A DNA stretch of 64,000 nucleotides from Raffaelea ambrosiae (Eukaryota; Ascomycota; Sordariomycetes; Ophiostomatales; Ophiostomataceae), in the NCBI GenBank assembly GCA_002778195.1, contig PCDI01000006.1:411021-475020 (forward strand), in the 5' to 3' direction. Below the pieces are notes generated by a model. That model worked only from the letters and a program-made list of their open reading frames with translations, was not told the DNA's origin and ran no database searches. Below are positions 11,205 to 23,169 of the stretch, one piece after another. A program made the position numbers and the translations under genes. Each line of letters starts with the position of its first letter. Position 1 is the stretch's first letter.

Positions 11205-12509
11205 GTGCAAGGATATGGGAATGTTTTGTGTCAGGAGAGTGTTGTAAAAAAAATAGTGAATTGGGGGTTGAGGGGGGGATTCTGGGGAAGAAAAAAAAAA
11301 CAGAACCAGAAGAGAAGGAAGAGAAGAAAAAGAAACAGGCCCTTTATGTGATGTCCACAGGAGAACATCACGGCACTGGCGAGCCAATGAATGCTGTCAC
11401 AACTGAACCCGGCCAGTCCTGACAAAACACGGAGAATCAACTGTGAGGCGCGCGCCTAAAACCACCTCAGAGCTGGACAGCCTAGAGGCCAATGGACTTG
11501 CAGACCAGGCCGCCGGAAGATCTGGTCTAAACGTTGTTGTTACTTTCAAGTTTTTTCTTGTCTTTTCTTTTCCTTTTTTTTGTTTTGTTTTGTTTTGTCG
11601 TTCGGTGCTGTTTCGCATTCCTGGGTCTTGCGCATTTTGTTCTTCTCGTAGTTTTATTCAAATACACAGCCTTTTTGATGCAAGCGCCCTGCCTTGTCTG
11701 CCTTGCCCCCCCTGTCTTCAACGATGCATTGTGTGTTTTGGTTTTATCCGCTGGCCCCCAGACCGACCCAACTGCCCTTCTGCCCCCTGTATCGGTCCTT
11801 GGGGGTACTCGACTTCCTAATCGAGCAACAAACCGTCTTCCAGCATTTTAGGTATGAAACAGGCATTTTGCTTCAGTCCGTATATGGGGATGAAATGGTT
11901 GATAGACTGCGCAGTCACAAGTGTATGCCACCCTCCACTGTTTTCAATCTACGAGTCCTGGAACAATATCTGCAGACATGCGTTCTTGAGAGGCCAGTCT
12001 CCCTTGTGTATTGGACTACTACCGACCAGCCGTACAGACTACTCACCACGAACTCATTAGATCTGGATCCAATGACCGGCAAGGCGCTGTTTCGGGCTTC
12101 ATTGGCCTTGCTGGCCTTGTTGGTCTTGCTGGTCTTGCTGGCCGTGTCGATCCCCTTGCAACCATCCTGTCCAGTTCAGAGGGGGTGTGAATGCCACACA
12201 TTTCCTCGACAATGTGTGTCCCATACGCGGCCATGAGCCTGGAGGCCGTATGCTCAGCCTAGATGCTGAGGAGATGGTCTTTCTCAAGATCCGAATGGGT
12301 CACAGACTGGGCATTTGTGAAGCCTGTTCTGTTGGTAGATAAAATGCCCCGATCACCCTCATTTTCGTATACCAGACTTTGCAAACTGTATCAATCCCCC
12401 CCAAGTGGTCCCCTTCCGTTTTCGACCTTTGTCACGAAATACCCAACAGAAGAAAATACCCGCCTCTTCCCAGCAGTACAACACAAGCTCGGAGCAACCA
12501 ATATTCATC
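11205..12509. other. Upstream region between kinase and hypothetical gene
   Basis: 1.3 kb without a supported gene. It contains a purine run (11285-11345), a TTTTG-type run near 11575-11600 and CTTG/TTGG repeats near 12100-12145. Several overlapping short open frames exist but show no splice logic or recognised motif. Confidence 0.45.
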
Positions 12510-13349
12510 ATGCTTGTGGCCGTGACGTTTCATCCGTACAATATGTACCATAAGAAGCAACATACCAGGCGAGATATCATCAGCAAAGTGGTGAAAGACG
12601 CCCCTATGAACGCCGTCAAAGCCGTTGTCATGTAAGTTGTTAAAGGCTGATTCCTCTGTTCGGATATTTTTGCTTACGTCTTCCTTCTCCTCCACAGGAA
12701 CGGCTGGCATAGGAGTGAGAGCGACTTTAGAGTGCACTGCACGGTGGATTATGTCGACAACCAAGACCATATAATACGAATGCATATTGCGTGCGACATG
12801 AACATGGCCGACTGGAAGAGCGAGGCACCGCCAGTTCCACAGCTTCCAATGAGAAGTTTCCAGCAGAGCCAACGTCTGAGCCAATACCAATACCAGGGAC
12901 CTCGTCAGAGCCAGGAAGGTCCGCGCCCGGTTCACCGCAGCCATCGGAGCCAGCGGCATTGCCCACCAGCCCAAAATATCTGGCCGGTTCAGCAGGTGCA
13001 ACGCCAGTACCCACAGACTCGCCAAGTTCCCAGGACCCAAAAGGCACAACATGCCCAAAATGTCCATACAAACCTGGCGGACCACAAGACCGGAACGCTC
13101 TCGACGATCAGAGAAGCCAAGAGTGCCAAGAGTGACAAGGAAGTCGGGACAGTCAGAACAGTCAAGGGAGTGGAAGAAGTCAGAAAGACTGGGGAAATCG
13201 AGCACACCGAGCACGCCGAGAAGGACCAGAAAGACCAGGAACAGAAGCACCCAGATCAGACGCAGCAGAAAAAGGGAGGCCGTCTATGGCGGATTGTGTC
13301 TTTCGCGGCAATGTTTGCCATGTCTGGCCACCATTCTGTAAATTTGTAG
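12510..13349 (+). CDS. Hypothetical protein, Gln-rich with charged C-terminus
   Basis: Not recognised. A two-exon model (12510-12631, 12698-13349; 257 residues) is supported by a clean intron, GTAAGT to CTCCACAG, with the frame kept across it. The first 85 residues look folded (MLVAVTFHPYNMYHKKQ; then VMNGWHRSESDF; then IRMHIACDMNMADW). Residues 90-170 are Gln/Arg/Pro-rich, residues 180-235 are Lys/Glu/Gln-rich and may form a coil, and the end is a short hydrophobic segment (LWRIVSFAAMFAMSG). The start is the first in-frame ATG. It may be lineage-specific; the exact start and even expression are uncertain. Confidence 0.5.
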
Positions 13350-14030
13350 GCAATCTTTGGGCTGGGCTTGGCCTTGGGTGGCTGTGGGCCAAGAGAGGTT
13401 TTTCGGTGGGGAGTGTTGGTCAATTGTATCACAGCTGGGCTGTAACAGTGGCATAGAATGTAGTTGGTTGTTAAAATGCAGTCACTTCCCACAGTTTAAG
13501 CGCCCACTTTCAATCTTTTCTCTCTCCAATCCGTTTGCACGTATCGCACGCCGCGAGGTCCCGCCCGTGGATAAGCAATTCATCCTAAAGATATGAAGCT
13601 GGATCATAGCGACTGGCCAGCAACTGAGGACCTCCACCAAGACGAGTAGTTTGTACAGGATTTGTTGGATACAGGGAAGTCATGGGAAGTAGGCCTGGCT
13701 GATAAGACCCAGGGAGCAAAAACAACCACACAAAATTACGACTTCTTCGTTTTTTTTTTTTTTTTGAGATTTCCCCTGTCAAATAGACAGGGAGTTATTA
13801 TTGGTTCATATCTCGTCCTTAAGAGGGGGGGGGGTGGTACAGGGGCGACAGCATCACGGCGGCTAATTGCTGTGCAAGCCCTGGAAACAGTGCCCGGGAG
13901 GTGTTTGTGCTTATGGGGCTTGTAATGGGTCCGGGATACAGACCATAGCCCCTTGAAAGCGACCATGCCTCGCCGGATTGGGTTCAAGCGTGGCGCGTTG
14001 TGAGACAAGGTGAATTCGAATGTGGCCAGT
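13350..14030. other. Convergent intergenic region, no gene seen
   Basis: Holds a T15-type run (13749-13765) and a G10 run (13825-13834). No coding potential is supported on either strand. Confidence 0.5.
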
Positions 14031-14716
14031 CTACGCCGTCCTCTTGACTGTGTCTGTCGTCTTGAAACGAGCCAGAATCCGCGTATACATGTCGACGAAA
14101 AGAAGAGCGGCTGTAGCGACCCGTCAGTCGTTGTGCGATCATTCAAAAGGGAATGATTCAAACTTACGCATGACAAACCACGGCCCAAACAGCTGGTAGC
14201 GGAACTCGTTCTTCTGCGAAACCGAGAAGACGGCAGAATCCCAGTAGCTCACGTTGTGGATGCAGACCGCCGTCGTGAAGGCTGTCTCGAAGCCGTAGAC
14301 CAGCAGTAGCATCTCAAGGGGACCTGTAGTAGTACCGGAGCCGCGAGTTGCCAGGCGATATGTGGCATACAGCACGGTCGGCAGCGTGAAGAACAGCTCG
14401 ACCCAGAAGAACAGAGGCACCCAACTGCCGCCACCGCTGGCGAGCTGTGTGTGTGTCTCGGGCGACCATTGCACAAGCGGGTCGTTGTGCGTGGCAATGT
14501 ACCACAGCCGGAAGCGATGGAGGGCATGAAGCGGACTGCCCTCGTCCGCACACAGCCAGGCCGGGTACTTGTCCACGGCGTCGACGCCTAGGATTCAGTG
14601 TCAGAGGAGGTTCAAGTTCCCATTGACCTTGTTGAGAACGCACATAGGATCACGGGGATTTGGATAGAAAACCAGACGAGCCAGACGGTGTCCCGCCAGT
14701 TCGATTGAGACGGCAT
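14031..14716 (-). CDS. EXPERA-domain membrane protein (TMEM97/sigma-2-receptor-like)
   Basis: Four-helix ER membrane protein of the EXPERA superfamily, whose members bind sterols or act in sterol and lysosomal lipid handling. Exons on the minus strand: 14716-14644, 14587-14168, 14110-14031 (190 residues). Splicing gives MPSQSNWRDTVWLVWFSIQ, then IPVILC joined to VDAVDKYPAW, and at the end FGPWFVM joined to PALLFVDMYTRIL. Intron 2 begins GTAAGT and has an ACTGAC branch site. Helices are near residues 10-28, 75-100, 110-135 and 150-178. The C-terminus is basic (RFKTTDTVKRTA), compatible with ER retention, though there is no canonical KKxx. The family assignment rests on the order of DxxD-like and PW..P motifs; it is good but not certain. 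Confidence 0.75.
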
Positions 14717-15169
14717 TGTGTTTGTGGTCTCGGGAGGCTACGAGGAGTGCAAAGTGGAGGATGACGAGAGTTCTGATCAGTTGGAGACTTAAATTAACGT
14801 GGTGCAAAAAGTGGACACCGCCCGAATCCACGTATTTGGAGCCTCTTTAGCTCCAGCCATATGTTGACATGAATATGCAAACCGAATTCATATGATACAG
14901 GCATTACAAAATAGGTACAAAAAAAGGCTCATAAGCGTACAATACAATAGCGCCCATCAAATTCCCGGCAGTGTGTTCGTTTCTGCTGCCTCCGTCTTTT
15001 CTCCTGTTCTCTTCGAGCGTTCCTCTGCAGGAGCCAAAATGTAAAAACGCTCAATGTTCCTCACAAGCCCTCTATCATTGTGACGAATTAAAAAAAAAAA
15101 ATCGGGTATCCAAATGTCCCCTTTCCCATAATCGACCCTGCATATGTATAGTACTTTCCATCCGCCACC
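14717..15169. other. Intergenic region, no gene seen
   Basis: Upstream of the EXPERA gene and downstream of the next minus-strand gene. A/T-rich around 14850-14960 with an A11 run near 15090-15100. Confidence 0.5.
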
Positions 15170-16182
15170 TCAGTCCACGGCCCGCTTCTGCGGTGCAATG
15201 CCCCAGCCGTTGCCCACGCCGTTCAGCCCGTAGCCCAGGGGCGTCGCACCGCCCAGGCTGCGGCCCTTGAGGCGCTTCGGCAGCACGGTACCGAAAAAGT
15301 AGACGCCCGACACGATGACGCCGGCCAGGAAGGACACGAGGCCGTAGAACACGGTGCTCGGCCCCACGTGGTTGCCCATGCCGGACCACTCGACGCGGCC
15401 CTCGGTCTTGGGCAGCGCCGGTGTCGGGAACCAGCGCACGGAGAAGCTGAGCGGCAAGGGGTCGCCGATGACGAGCTTGCGGACGTGGGCGTCGCTGACG
15501 CTCTTGTGCTGGGTGGTGTCGCGGATCTGCGTGTGGCCGAGCGGGCTGGTGCTGTAGGCGATGCCCGAGTCGAGCACGCCGCTGTCGTGGGGGTGGATGT
15601 GGTGCTTGGGCATGCTGTGCAGCAGCACGTTGAGGTGGGTGGCGACGTGCAGATGGCTGAGCTGCAGGGTGCCGGCAAGGGCAAAGACGAGCGGGATGTA
15701 CTCGGGCGTGTACGGCTTCTCGCCAACGGTCTCGATGTGCGGCGCGGGCCGGGTGGCCAGCCGGCAGGCCAGCGGCGCGTCGGAGTGGATGTAGAACTCG
15801 AGCAAGTGAAAAAAGGGGTCGCTGATCATCTCGATGGTGCAGTTGCGCTCGCCTTCGATGCCGTAGTGGAACTCGAGCGGCTTCTGCGTCTCGTTGCAGA
15901 CGGGGAAGGGGATCCACTGGATCTCGTTGTTGGCCAGCTCAATGTGTTCGCCAGTTTCCCTGTGTAACGGAGGATCAGGGTGTCAGTACGTAGGGCACCA
16001 GCTTGCCAATCCCCCCTCCCCGCAGGCCCATGACCACAGACTCACGAGCTTCGGTTCATGCATTCCACCTTGATGGGGTCGCCATAGCGGTACGACGGCA
16101 GGTTCAGCTCGGTTGCGGACACCGCCGCCGAGAAGCACAGCGTGAGCAGCGCTGCCGCTGCCGTGAACAATTGCCGCACCAT
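15170..16182 (-). CDS. Conserved-looking secretory-pathway type I membrane protein, function unknown
   Basis: I do not recognise the family. Exons on the minus strand: 16182-16046 and 15959-15170 (308 residues), with donor GTGAGT and acceptor TTACACAG. The start sits in a strong context (GCCATGG). Residues 1-23 form a signal peptide (MVRQLFTAAAALLTLCFSAA). The lumenal part (24-245) has several Cys, N-glycosylation sites (NRS, NET, NCT) and His-rich stretches. One transmembrane helix follows (GLVSFLAGVIVSGVYFFGTV, about 250-272), then a short basic cytosolic tail (LPKRLKGR). This topology suggests an ER/Golgi single-pass protein with a large lumenal domain; nothing more specific is justified. 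Confidence 0.72.
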
Positions 16183-17419
16183 GGCAGCTGCGCTGGGTTG
16201 TTGCGTGCGTGCCCGTGTGGTGGTGTCGACAGCTGTCGTCAAACAGAAAAGCGGAAGCTTCGCGATCTAGCTTTCGCGTCGTTTGCTTCGTCGTCGAGGA
16301 TGACTTCCTTTGTCTTGGGGTGTGTCGCTCGGTTCGTGTTATCTTTTTTTTTTCGTCTGGCCACGTCAATCACAATCGCATTATGGCTCCAGTCCGAGCA
16401 CGGCCGCCATATGCTGGTCTCGACAGGGCGATGGTGGATGGGAAAAGTCGCCAAAAAGCTGGGCGTCGCGTGAAGATGCCACCTTTTTTTCTGTATGGCC
16501 ACCAAGGGCCATCGCAATTGGGCAGGGAGGCGTGTAGTTAGTTCGACTAGCGCTGCATAGCGTCAGGGGTCTTACCAGTCAGCCAGTTGCTGTGGCTGGT
16601 GCATGTGGCGTTTTTCGTTTGTTTTGTTCCCCTTGGATTTGCGGCCGTCAATTATTGGTTGCACCGTATCAGCCGCTGTTTGTCCCTAAACCACACCATA
16701 TACAACGCTCTTCCAGATTGCGACCCAGGCATCTCTCTACGCCGACCCAGGGCTGGCAGAACACTTCCAACCCTCCAAGAAGCATGGAAAACTTTATCGC
16801 TTCGGTCCTCCAGATCGGTGGACCCGGTCGGCGGAGATGCTGAACAATACGGGTACAACTGGAATTACGAGGCCCCTTAACTCAGACGCCCCCGGTCAAC
16901 AAGCTTGATTGCGATGACACTCTGTGGGTTTGCATTGTCTTTCGAGCACTGGGCCTGGACCGCGGGAACATGGGCCAGGCCAACGCTGACAATTTACTCA
17001 AGACTCCGTATGCCCATCGTCATCTTACGCGAGTGGTCAGTAAACCAAGCCTGTAGATTTGAATGTGGGCAATACCTCTTTGTATTATCAACCATTCGTT
17101 AAGGTTAATGGTACAGAGCCAATACGCGTGATGTAAGATACGAAAGCAGACCCGCTAAATTCGTGTTAAAAGTGTATAAATATGCTTTGACCTGCCGCCA
17201 AGCTTGGGGAACCAATCAGCATAAACTGCGTAACCCAGTTGAGTATCCGTTGATAGACATGAATTGGGAAGGTATCACTTCCTCGTGTTATCGACACTCC
17301 GACAGTTGACATGGGCTCCGCGAACATGTCGAGGATATATTGCAGCAGTGTCCCTCCGCGCTGCTTTTGTGGCCAGGCCACCAATAACCGATACAGGGCC
17401 CATCCACCTGTTGCCAGCC
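16183..17419. other. Divergent upstream region membrane protein/subtilase
   Basis: 1.2 kb, no supported gene. Carries a TATA-like element for the subtilase (listed separately). Confidence 0.5.
17175..17181 (+). promoter_or_regulatory. TATA-box candidate (TATAAAT) for the subtilase gene
   Basis: A perfect TATAAAT lies 239 bases before the start codon at 17420, in an A/T-rich pocket. The spacing implies a long 5' leader, so the assignment is moderate. Confidence 0.45.
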
Positions 17420-20143
17420 ATGAAGTTGTCTCAAGGAGTTCTGTCCTTGCTGGCGTGCTGCGTCTACACGGCACACGCTGTCGCCGACAATACGGTCGTC
17501 ACAGGCTCATACGTCATTGAGCTCGAAGGTGACCAAGACCCGGGCTCATTGTACGATGAGCTTTTGTCCGACGGCATCCCGGTCGTTCCTCGCTTGGGTC
17601 TGAAGTACCGGCTTTTCAATGGTGCATCGTTCCAGGTCGAGAATGTCGATACGGCCGAAGAAATCGCCACAAAGATCTCTGGGAAAGCCCAAGTCAAAGG
17701 AATCTGGCCGGTTCGCAAGATCCGGATGCCGCAGGTCGACCCGACATCTGTTGCTCGAAATGGAACACACCAGACACCTGTCCGCTCGCTTTTGAACAAG
17801 CGGCAGGGAAATTCCACAGACACCTACAGCACGCATGTTATGACGCAGGTGGACAAGCTCCGAGCTGCTGGCTTTACAGGAAAGGGTGTCCGCGTCGGTG
17901 TCGTCGACACCGGGATCGACTACCGGCACCCGGCTCTGGGCGGATGCTTCGGCCAAGGCTGCCGTGTGGCGTACGGCTACGACTTCACCGGCGACGACTA
18001 CAGCGGAGCATCCGGCAGTGAGCCCGAGCCGGACAACGACCCCCTGGATACCTGCCAGGGGCACGGGACCCACGTCGCCGGGATTATCATGGCCCAGGAG
18101 AACGAGCTCGGATTCACGGGCGCTGCGCCCGACGTGACGCTGGGCATGTACAAAGTCAGCGGATGCCCGGGCTACACGACGTCCGATATTCTCGTTGCCG
18201 CTTTCAATCGGGCGTACGAGGACGGCAGCGACGTCATCTCATGCTCCGCCGGCGACGACTCTGGCTGGGCCACCGACGCTGCTGGTGTCGCTGTTTCGCG
18301 CATTGCAGAGGCCGGTGTTCCCGTTGTCGTCGCGGTCGGAAACTCCGGGGGCCTTGGACTGTGGGCTGTTGCCTCTCCGGCTTCCGGCGTCCACGTTTCC
18401 GGCATTGGCTCGGTCGACAATACCGTGCTTCCCACGTTGATGACGAGGGGCTCCTACACGAACGGGACGCAGAGTGTTGATTTTGGGTGGCTGACAGGGT
18501 CACCCATCTCGCAGGAGAACGCAACTCTGCCACTGTGGGCGCCAAACAACGTCACAGATGGAAGTTACGGTTGTGGCGATGCAATGCCGGACGACATGCC
18601 CGACTTGAATGGCACGGTTGCTCTTCTGCGGGTCCCTTCTGGATGTGCTTCAGACGTCCAGGCAGAGAAAATCGTGGCAAAGGGGGGCAAATACATCCTG
18701 TATTTCCCAGATTCTGATTCGTGAGTAATTCCCATAGTCGCCCGTGACTGTTGACGACACTGACATTTCCGAAGGAGACTGTCGGGTATGCGTGTTTACG
18801 AAGATGGCATTGAAGGGGTTGGAGTAGTGTCTCCCCGCCAGGCCGCGGAATGGATCAGTCACCTGCGTGCAGGCGAGAACATCACCGTCTCCATAATCAC
18901 ACCCGACTCGGCGGGATTATTTGCGGAAAATATCAGCAACGGCCCGACGGCAGGTTACGTCAGCTCGTTCAGCAGCTGGGGACCTACGTGGGAGGGCTAC
19001 TTGAAGCCTCAATTTCTCGCCCCGGGAGGCGGAATTCTCTCCACGTGGATCTGGGACCAGGGCGAGTACATGGTCAATCCGGGGACCTCCATGTCGACGC
19101 CATTTGTGGCGGCGGTGCATGCTCTCGTGGGTGAAGCGCGCAAAACACTGGATGCGGCCACCCTGCGCAACGTCATATCCGCGACCTCTCAGGCGAAGCT
19201 GTACAACGACGGCTCTACCGTCTACGACATTTTGGCCCCTGTGCCGCAGCAGGGCGCAGGCTTGGTCCAGGCGCTTGATGCGGTGCAGTCTACAACGCTC
19301 CTGAGTGTGAGCGGTTTTTCGCTCAACGACAGTGACCACTTTGTGGCAGACCACTCGTTCGACGTCCAGAACAACGCTGCCAGAGATGTCACCTACACCC
19401 TGGGCCATTCCAAGGCCGCGACAGTCTATTCATTTACACCAGACGCGCCATATCTGCAGATCTCTCGGACGCCGCTGTCGACGGCTGAGAGCTGGGCTGA
19501 CATTGCTTTCGACGTTGACAGCATAACTGTCCCGGCAGGCGCATCGGCACAAGTCAGCTTCACGGTCGTGCCACCTGCTGGCCTGAACAGCACGCTACTT
19601 CCCGTGTACAGCGGTTACATTACACTGAACGGTACAAATGGCGAGAATCTCTCCATTCCGTATCTCGGTGTGGGTGGCAGCATGCATAGCATCCCGGTGC
19701 TGCAGGCTGGTACCGGTGGCATCAATGGTGTGTACCTATCGTCGACCCGGGACCACTTCCTCATCCCTGTGGAGGCCAACCAGACGTTCACGATTCCCCG
19801 CCCTGGCTCCTCGGGATCCGCCATCTACCCGAAGATCGTAGTCATCCCCACAGTCGGTTCTACTCAAGTACATGTGGACCTCGTCGCCATGGGCGGAAGC
19901 AACAGCACGAACACCACCACGTCTGGTCGTCGTTTGGGCCCTATTCCTGGCACGCCTTTGAGCCATGTTCCGACGAACGGCTTCACGTACGACTTTGGTG
20001 GGTGGTTGGCTGACCGTACCATTGTTCCCGAGGGGGCTTACAAATTTGTGGCCAGCGCTGTCAGGATATTTGGGGATGCGGCCAATGAAGAGGACTGGGA
20101 CGATGCCGAGAGCGTTCCGTTTGTGCTGCGGTATCTCTCCTGA
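17420..20143 (+). CDS. Secreted subtilisin-like serine protease (S8) with PA-type insert and C-terminal beta domain
   Basis: Extracellular endopeptidase. Exons 17420-18720 and 18775-20143 (889 residues; intron of 54 bases, GTGAGT to GAAG). Residues 1-20 are a signal peptide (MKLSQGVLSLLACCVYTAHA), followed by an inhibitor-I9-type prodomain. A dibasic site (LLNKRQ, about residue 135) precedes the catalytic domain. Triad: Asp163 in VVDTGID, His215 in GHGTHVAG, Ser539 in GTSMSTPF. The wide gap between His and Ser holds a PA-like insertion, as in the Vpr/cucumisin-type subgroup. Residues about 590-889 form an Fn3/C5a-peptidase-like beta domain. Many N-glycosylation sites. It lies next to another secreted hydrolase on the same strand. 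The ATG in the vector of frame at 17264 is upstream of a plausible leader and is not needed. Confidence 0.92.
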
Positions 20144-20837
20144 GAGGGAACAGACAGCGAGATCATCACGGTCAAAATAGAATCAATAAAGATGCGAGTT
20201 GGTCAACTGTGCCTAGAGTTAATAATCAGTCCTGGCACGAGAGCCACGAGTGTAAGCGTGTGGGTTTATTTGTCTGACGATATTGGTTGTGTTTGTATTG
20301 TTTGTTTGATTGCAGTAGAAGTTGCTATTTGGGCAGTAGAAAAATAAGCGCTTGAATAATAAATCTCCGAGAAAGGGGTTCTCTAATGCTACGTTATTGA
20401 TATGCGTTAGATGACACAGACAGCGGCTCATCAAGTCGTGAGACTTGTGCCTGGCCCCCAGACAACCAGGCTACACACAACGTGTAATTTTTAACATAGA
20501 GTACCACCAGCGAGTCAGTCGACATTTTGCCGAGAAGTGTGCTTGGAGAACTGCCATGCCACCCGAAATTGTCGGCAGTATAGCCGTGAGGGGCCCACGA
20601 GACTATTTCACTGAATTTTTTGGGGTGAAAAGTGCTCGGGCTTCGCAACAATAGAAGCCGAGAATACTTCTGGTTGACCATGTGTTTCCCAAGCAAAAGA
20701 CGTCATCGCGGAGGGGACACGATCATGCCGCGCCAGAAGAAACCCATATGTGGCTAGCTAAACAGAATCTGAACGAAACCCCGAAAGACATGTACGAGTA
20801 AATCTGCAGTTGATCGACGGGATCCTCGACTTGAACG
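20144..20837. other. Intergenic region between two secreted hydrolases
   Basis: A/T-richer than its neighbours (20185-20400). No gene is supported. Confidence 0.5.
20185..20190 (+). terminator. Poly(A) signal candidate AATAAA after the subtilase
   Basis: Canonical AATAAA 42 bases after the subtilase stop codon, followed by GT-rich sequence. Confidence 0.5.
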
Positions 20838-21661
20838 ATGAAATTGTCTATTCTCGCCCTCTTGACCGCGTTCGTCTCCGCGGTTATGTCTTCGCCCATA
20901 GCCGCACATAAAAGAAAACCACCTTACTTCCTCCTCACGGGAGACTCTACTGTGGCCAGTGGAGGTGGCTGGGGCGATGGGCTCCTGTCCTACCTGCTTG
21001 TCCCGGCACACGGCGAAAACCACGGCAAGACCGGAGCGACAACGGTTTCGTTCCGTGCGCAAGAGAGGTGGAATGCTGTCATCAACGCAACCAGCAAATA
21101 CGCTGCAGAATACGAGCCTATTGTCACCGTGCAATTTGGACACAATGACCAAAAGGCAGAAGCCAATATCACAGTGGAACAGTTCCAGGAGAATCTGGAG
21201 CGGATGGGCCGCGAGGTGCAGGCCGCCGGTGGTACTCCGGTACGTCGATTGATTGTAAAGACATACTTCGCCAGCCAGGCTCATACTGAAACTCCAGTGG
21301 GCAGATTTTCGTCACCTCGCTCACGCGTCGGGCCTTTGGCGCTGACGGAAAGGTGATCCAAAATCTCGAGGAGCAGCGGGAGCGCGCCATTGCGGCCGCA
21401 AGGGCCGTTGGTGCCCAGTACTTGGACCTCAACCGAGCCAGCACGGCATACATCAATGCCATCGGGCAGGAGAATGCCGATTCTTACAACCTGGCCGACG
21501 GGGACAGGACACACCTGAACACGTCGGGTGAAACGGTTTTTGGAAGAATGGTCGTGGATCTGCTCATTCAAAAGAGGAGACAGCTTGGACGAAACTTCCA
21601 GCCGGCGGGCCCCCTGAGCAGGAAGATCTGGTCAGGCGAGTTCGCTACCGGGACTGAATGA
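20838..21661 (+). CDS. Secreted SGNH esterase, rhamnogalacturonan acetylesterase-like (CE12)
   Basis: Predicted to remove acetyl groups from pectic rhamnogalacturonan outside the cell. Exons 20838-21239 and 21305-21661 (252 residues); the intron is 65 bases, GTACGT to GGGCAG, in phase 0, joining GGTP to IFVTSLTRRAF. Signal peptide MKLSILALLTAFVSAVMSSP. SGNH blocks are present: Ser37 in LLTGDSTVASGGGWGD (block I), FGHND (block III), and an Asp/His pair in DGDRTHLN (about 201/204). The size equals that of characterised CE12 enzymes. Another SGNH esterase activity is possible, but the GDSTVAsGGGWGD-type block favours CE12. Confidence 0.88.
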
Positions 21662-21762
21662 GATGTCGTCATGCGATGGCCAAATTGGCCTCAAATCTGA
21701 TCTCTAGAGACTTGTACATCACCCTCTATCTGATCGCTACCTACGGACACTGTTGCAACGGT

Positions 21763-21815
21763 AGTCCCCTCCCTCCTTTTGGCCCGGCGTGTCTAGCACT
21801 AAGAGGGAGGGGACT
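21763..21815. repeat. Perfect 13-bp inverted repeat
   Basis: AGTCCCCTCCCTC at 21763-21775 is exactly complementary to GAGGGAGGGGACT at 21803-21815, with a 27-base spacer. It lies about 100 bases after the esterase stop codon, so it would form a G/C-rich hairpin in the 3' flank or 3' UTR. Confidence 0.8.
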
Positions 21816-22949
21816 TCATCGCTTTATAGTATGAAGAGCCTCTTTAGACCCACCTGTGAGTAGGGGAGCCGTTTGTGGGTTGTTTGTTTGGTTTTTGTCC
21901 CCGTTCCGCTTTCAGTAGCAGATTTCGACAACATATGATTATGCTACAAGTGTATACTATATCGGGAAGAGTTAGGTGCATTCTCTCCCTAGTAGGTCGG
22001 CCGCATCCCAGACGACGGAACGAGGACTTCCCGCCGCAGTTAGATCACTGGGCCCCTCTGATGGCAAGAGAGCGTGGACAATAACAACGTGGGTAGTTGC
22101 AGGGCGGGGAGTAGTGATGAGAATGCCGGTGTGAAACTGCGTGTTTTGTGAGATGTCGGGGTAGGCGACATGTGGATGGTTTTGGAAACAAAATCGAAAA
22201 GAGAAATTATTCTGAAGCAGCTCTTGGCAGGAGAGGTCCTGGTGAAGGTTGCTGTGATTTTGTTTCACAGCAGACGGAGAGAGAGGGAAAACGTCTCCGG
22301 AGAAGAGCTGTTAAGCATATGGCCACTGAAACGTGTGGGGCAGACTTGGCGGCTCTAGTTTGTTTCGCTCAGATTGGCCAGCAGACGGTGGCACGCAATG
22401 TTTCGAAAAGGTTGCACTCTATTTTTGGTTATCTTGCTCGCTATCGACGTCCCTTGTAGAAGGTGGAGTAGGGGGTATTGCCTCCTATTCCAGCAGACTG
22501 CATCCACGGACCGGGGTTGTTTAAAGCAACGTCTTGGCTGCCAATGTTCTCCGCAGCCTCTCCACTATGTTCTGGACTTCGTGTGAAAAGACAGTGAATA
22601 GGGGGACCGGTCTACTGCCAATATACTCTGCAGTACGAATTTGGGAATCTGACAGGGCAGCAAACATGCGCTCTGGGCCATCGTCTACCCGTGCGCTGCC
22701 AAGCGCAAATATGCATTGGTCTTACATAACAACAGTTTGAGGTCTCAACGTCTCCATCCCGCGTGGCGTCTCGCCGTCCTGTCCCGGCTACGATGGCTGG
22801 CAGACACCGTTCTTGGAGTCATTTCAAGGATCTTGGCAGTGGCAGGAGGGAAAAAATGTATATTGTTATGGGGCAGATGGAGACCTTTGGTCCTGGGACT
22901 CGCCCCTATGCTGTGATGCTACTTCTGCTGTTGCTGAGGCAGGATGGTT

Positions 22950-22956
22950 TATATAG
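22950..22956 (+). promoter_or_regulatory. TATA-box candidate (TATATAG) for the fusion oxidoreductase
   Basis: Sits 214 bases upstream of the ATG at 23170 in a short A/T pocket. Moderate support only. Confidence 0.35.
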
Positions 22957-23169
22957 CGACTGCGCGACACAGAGGTGGTCCACAGAGATGGATGGTCAAG
23001 CACGCGACTTCTCACGTCTCTCCTTTCACATAATATCGCACCGCTGGTTTACGGCTTTCTCTCTTCTGGCCTGGTGCTTTAATTTGTTCTGTCTCCATTT
23101 CTGCACAACACCAGGTGTTGAACGTTTGCTCTTTCAGCCACTCCTTCTCTTCATACACCACAACACAAA

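Larger units (their letters stand above)
21662..23169. other. Intergenic region, no gene seen
   Basis: 1.5 kb between the esterase and the large fusion gene. It carries a 13-bp perfect inverted repeat (separate entry) and a TATA-like element near the right end. Short open frames lack splice or motif support. Confidence 0.5.

Noticed and set aside
11694..12236. 180-codon frame with Leu-rich end
   Set aside because: The Leu-rich part comes from CTTG/TTGG simple repeats; no family motif.
13970..14000. tRNA-like B-box (GGGTTCAAGC)
   Set aside because: No matching A box, acceptor stem or anticodon arm at the right distance.
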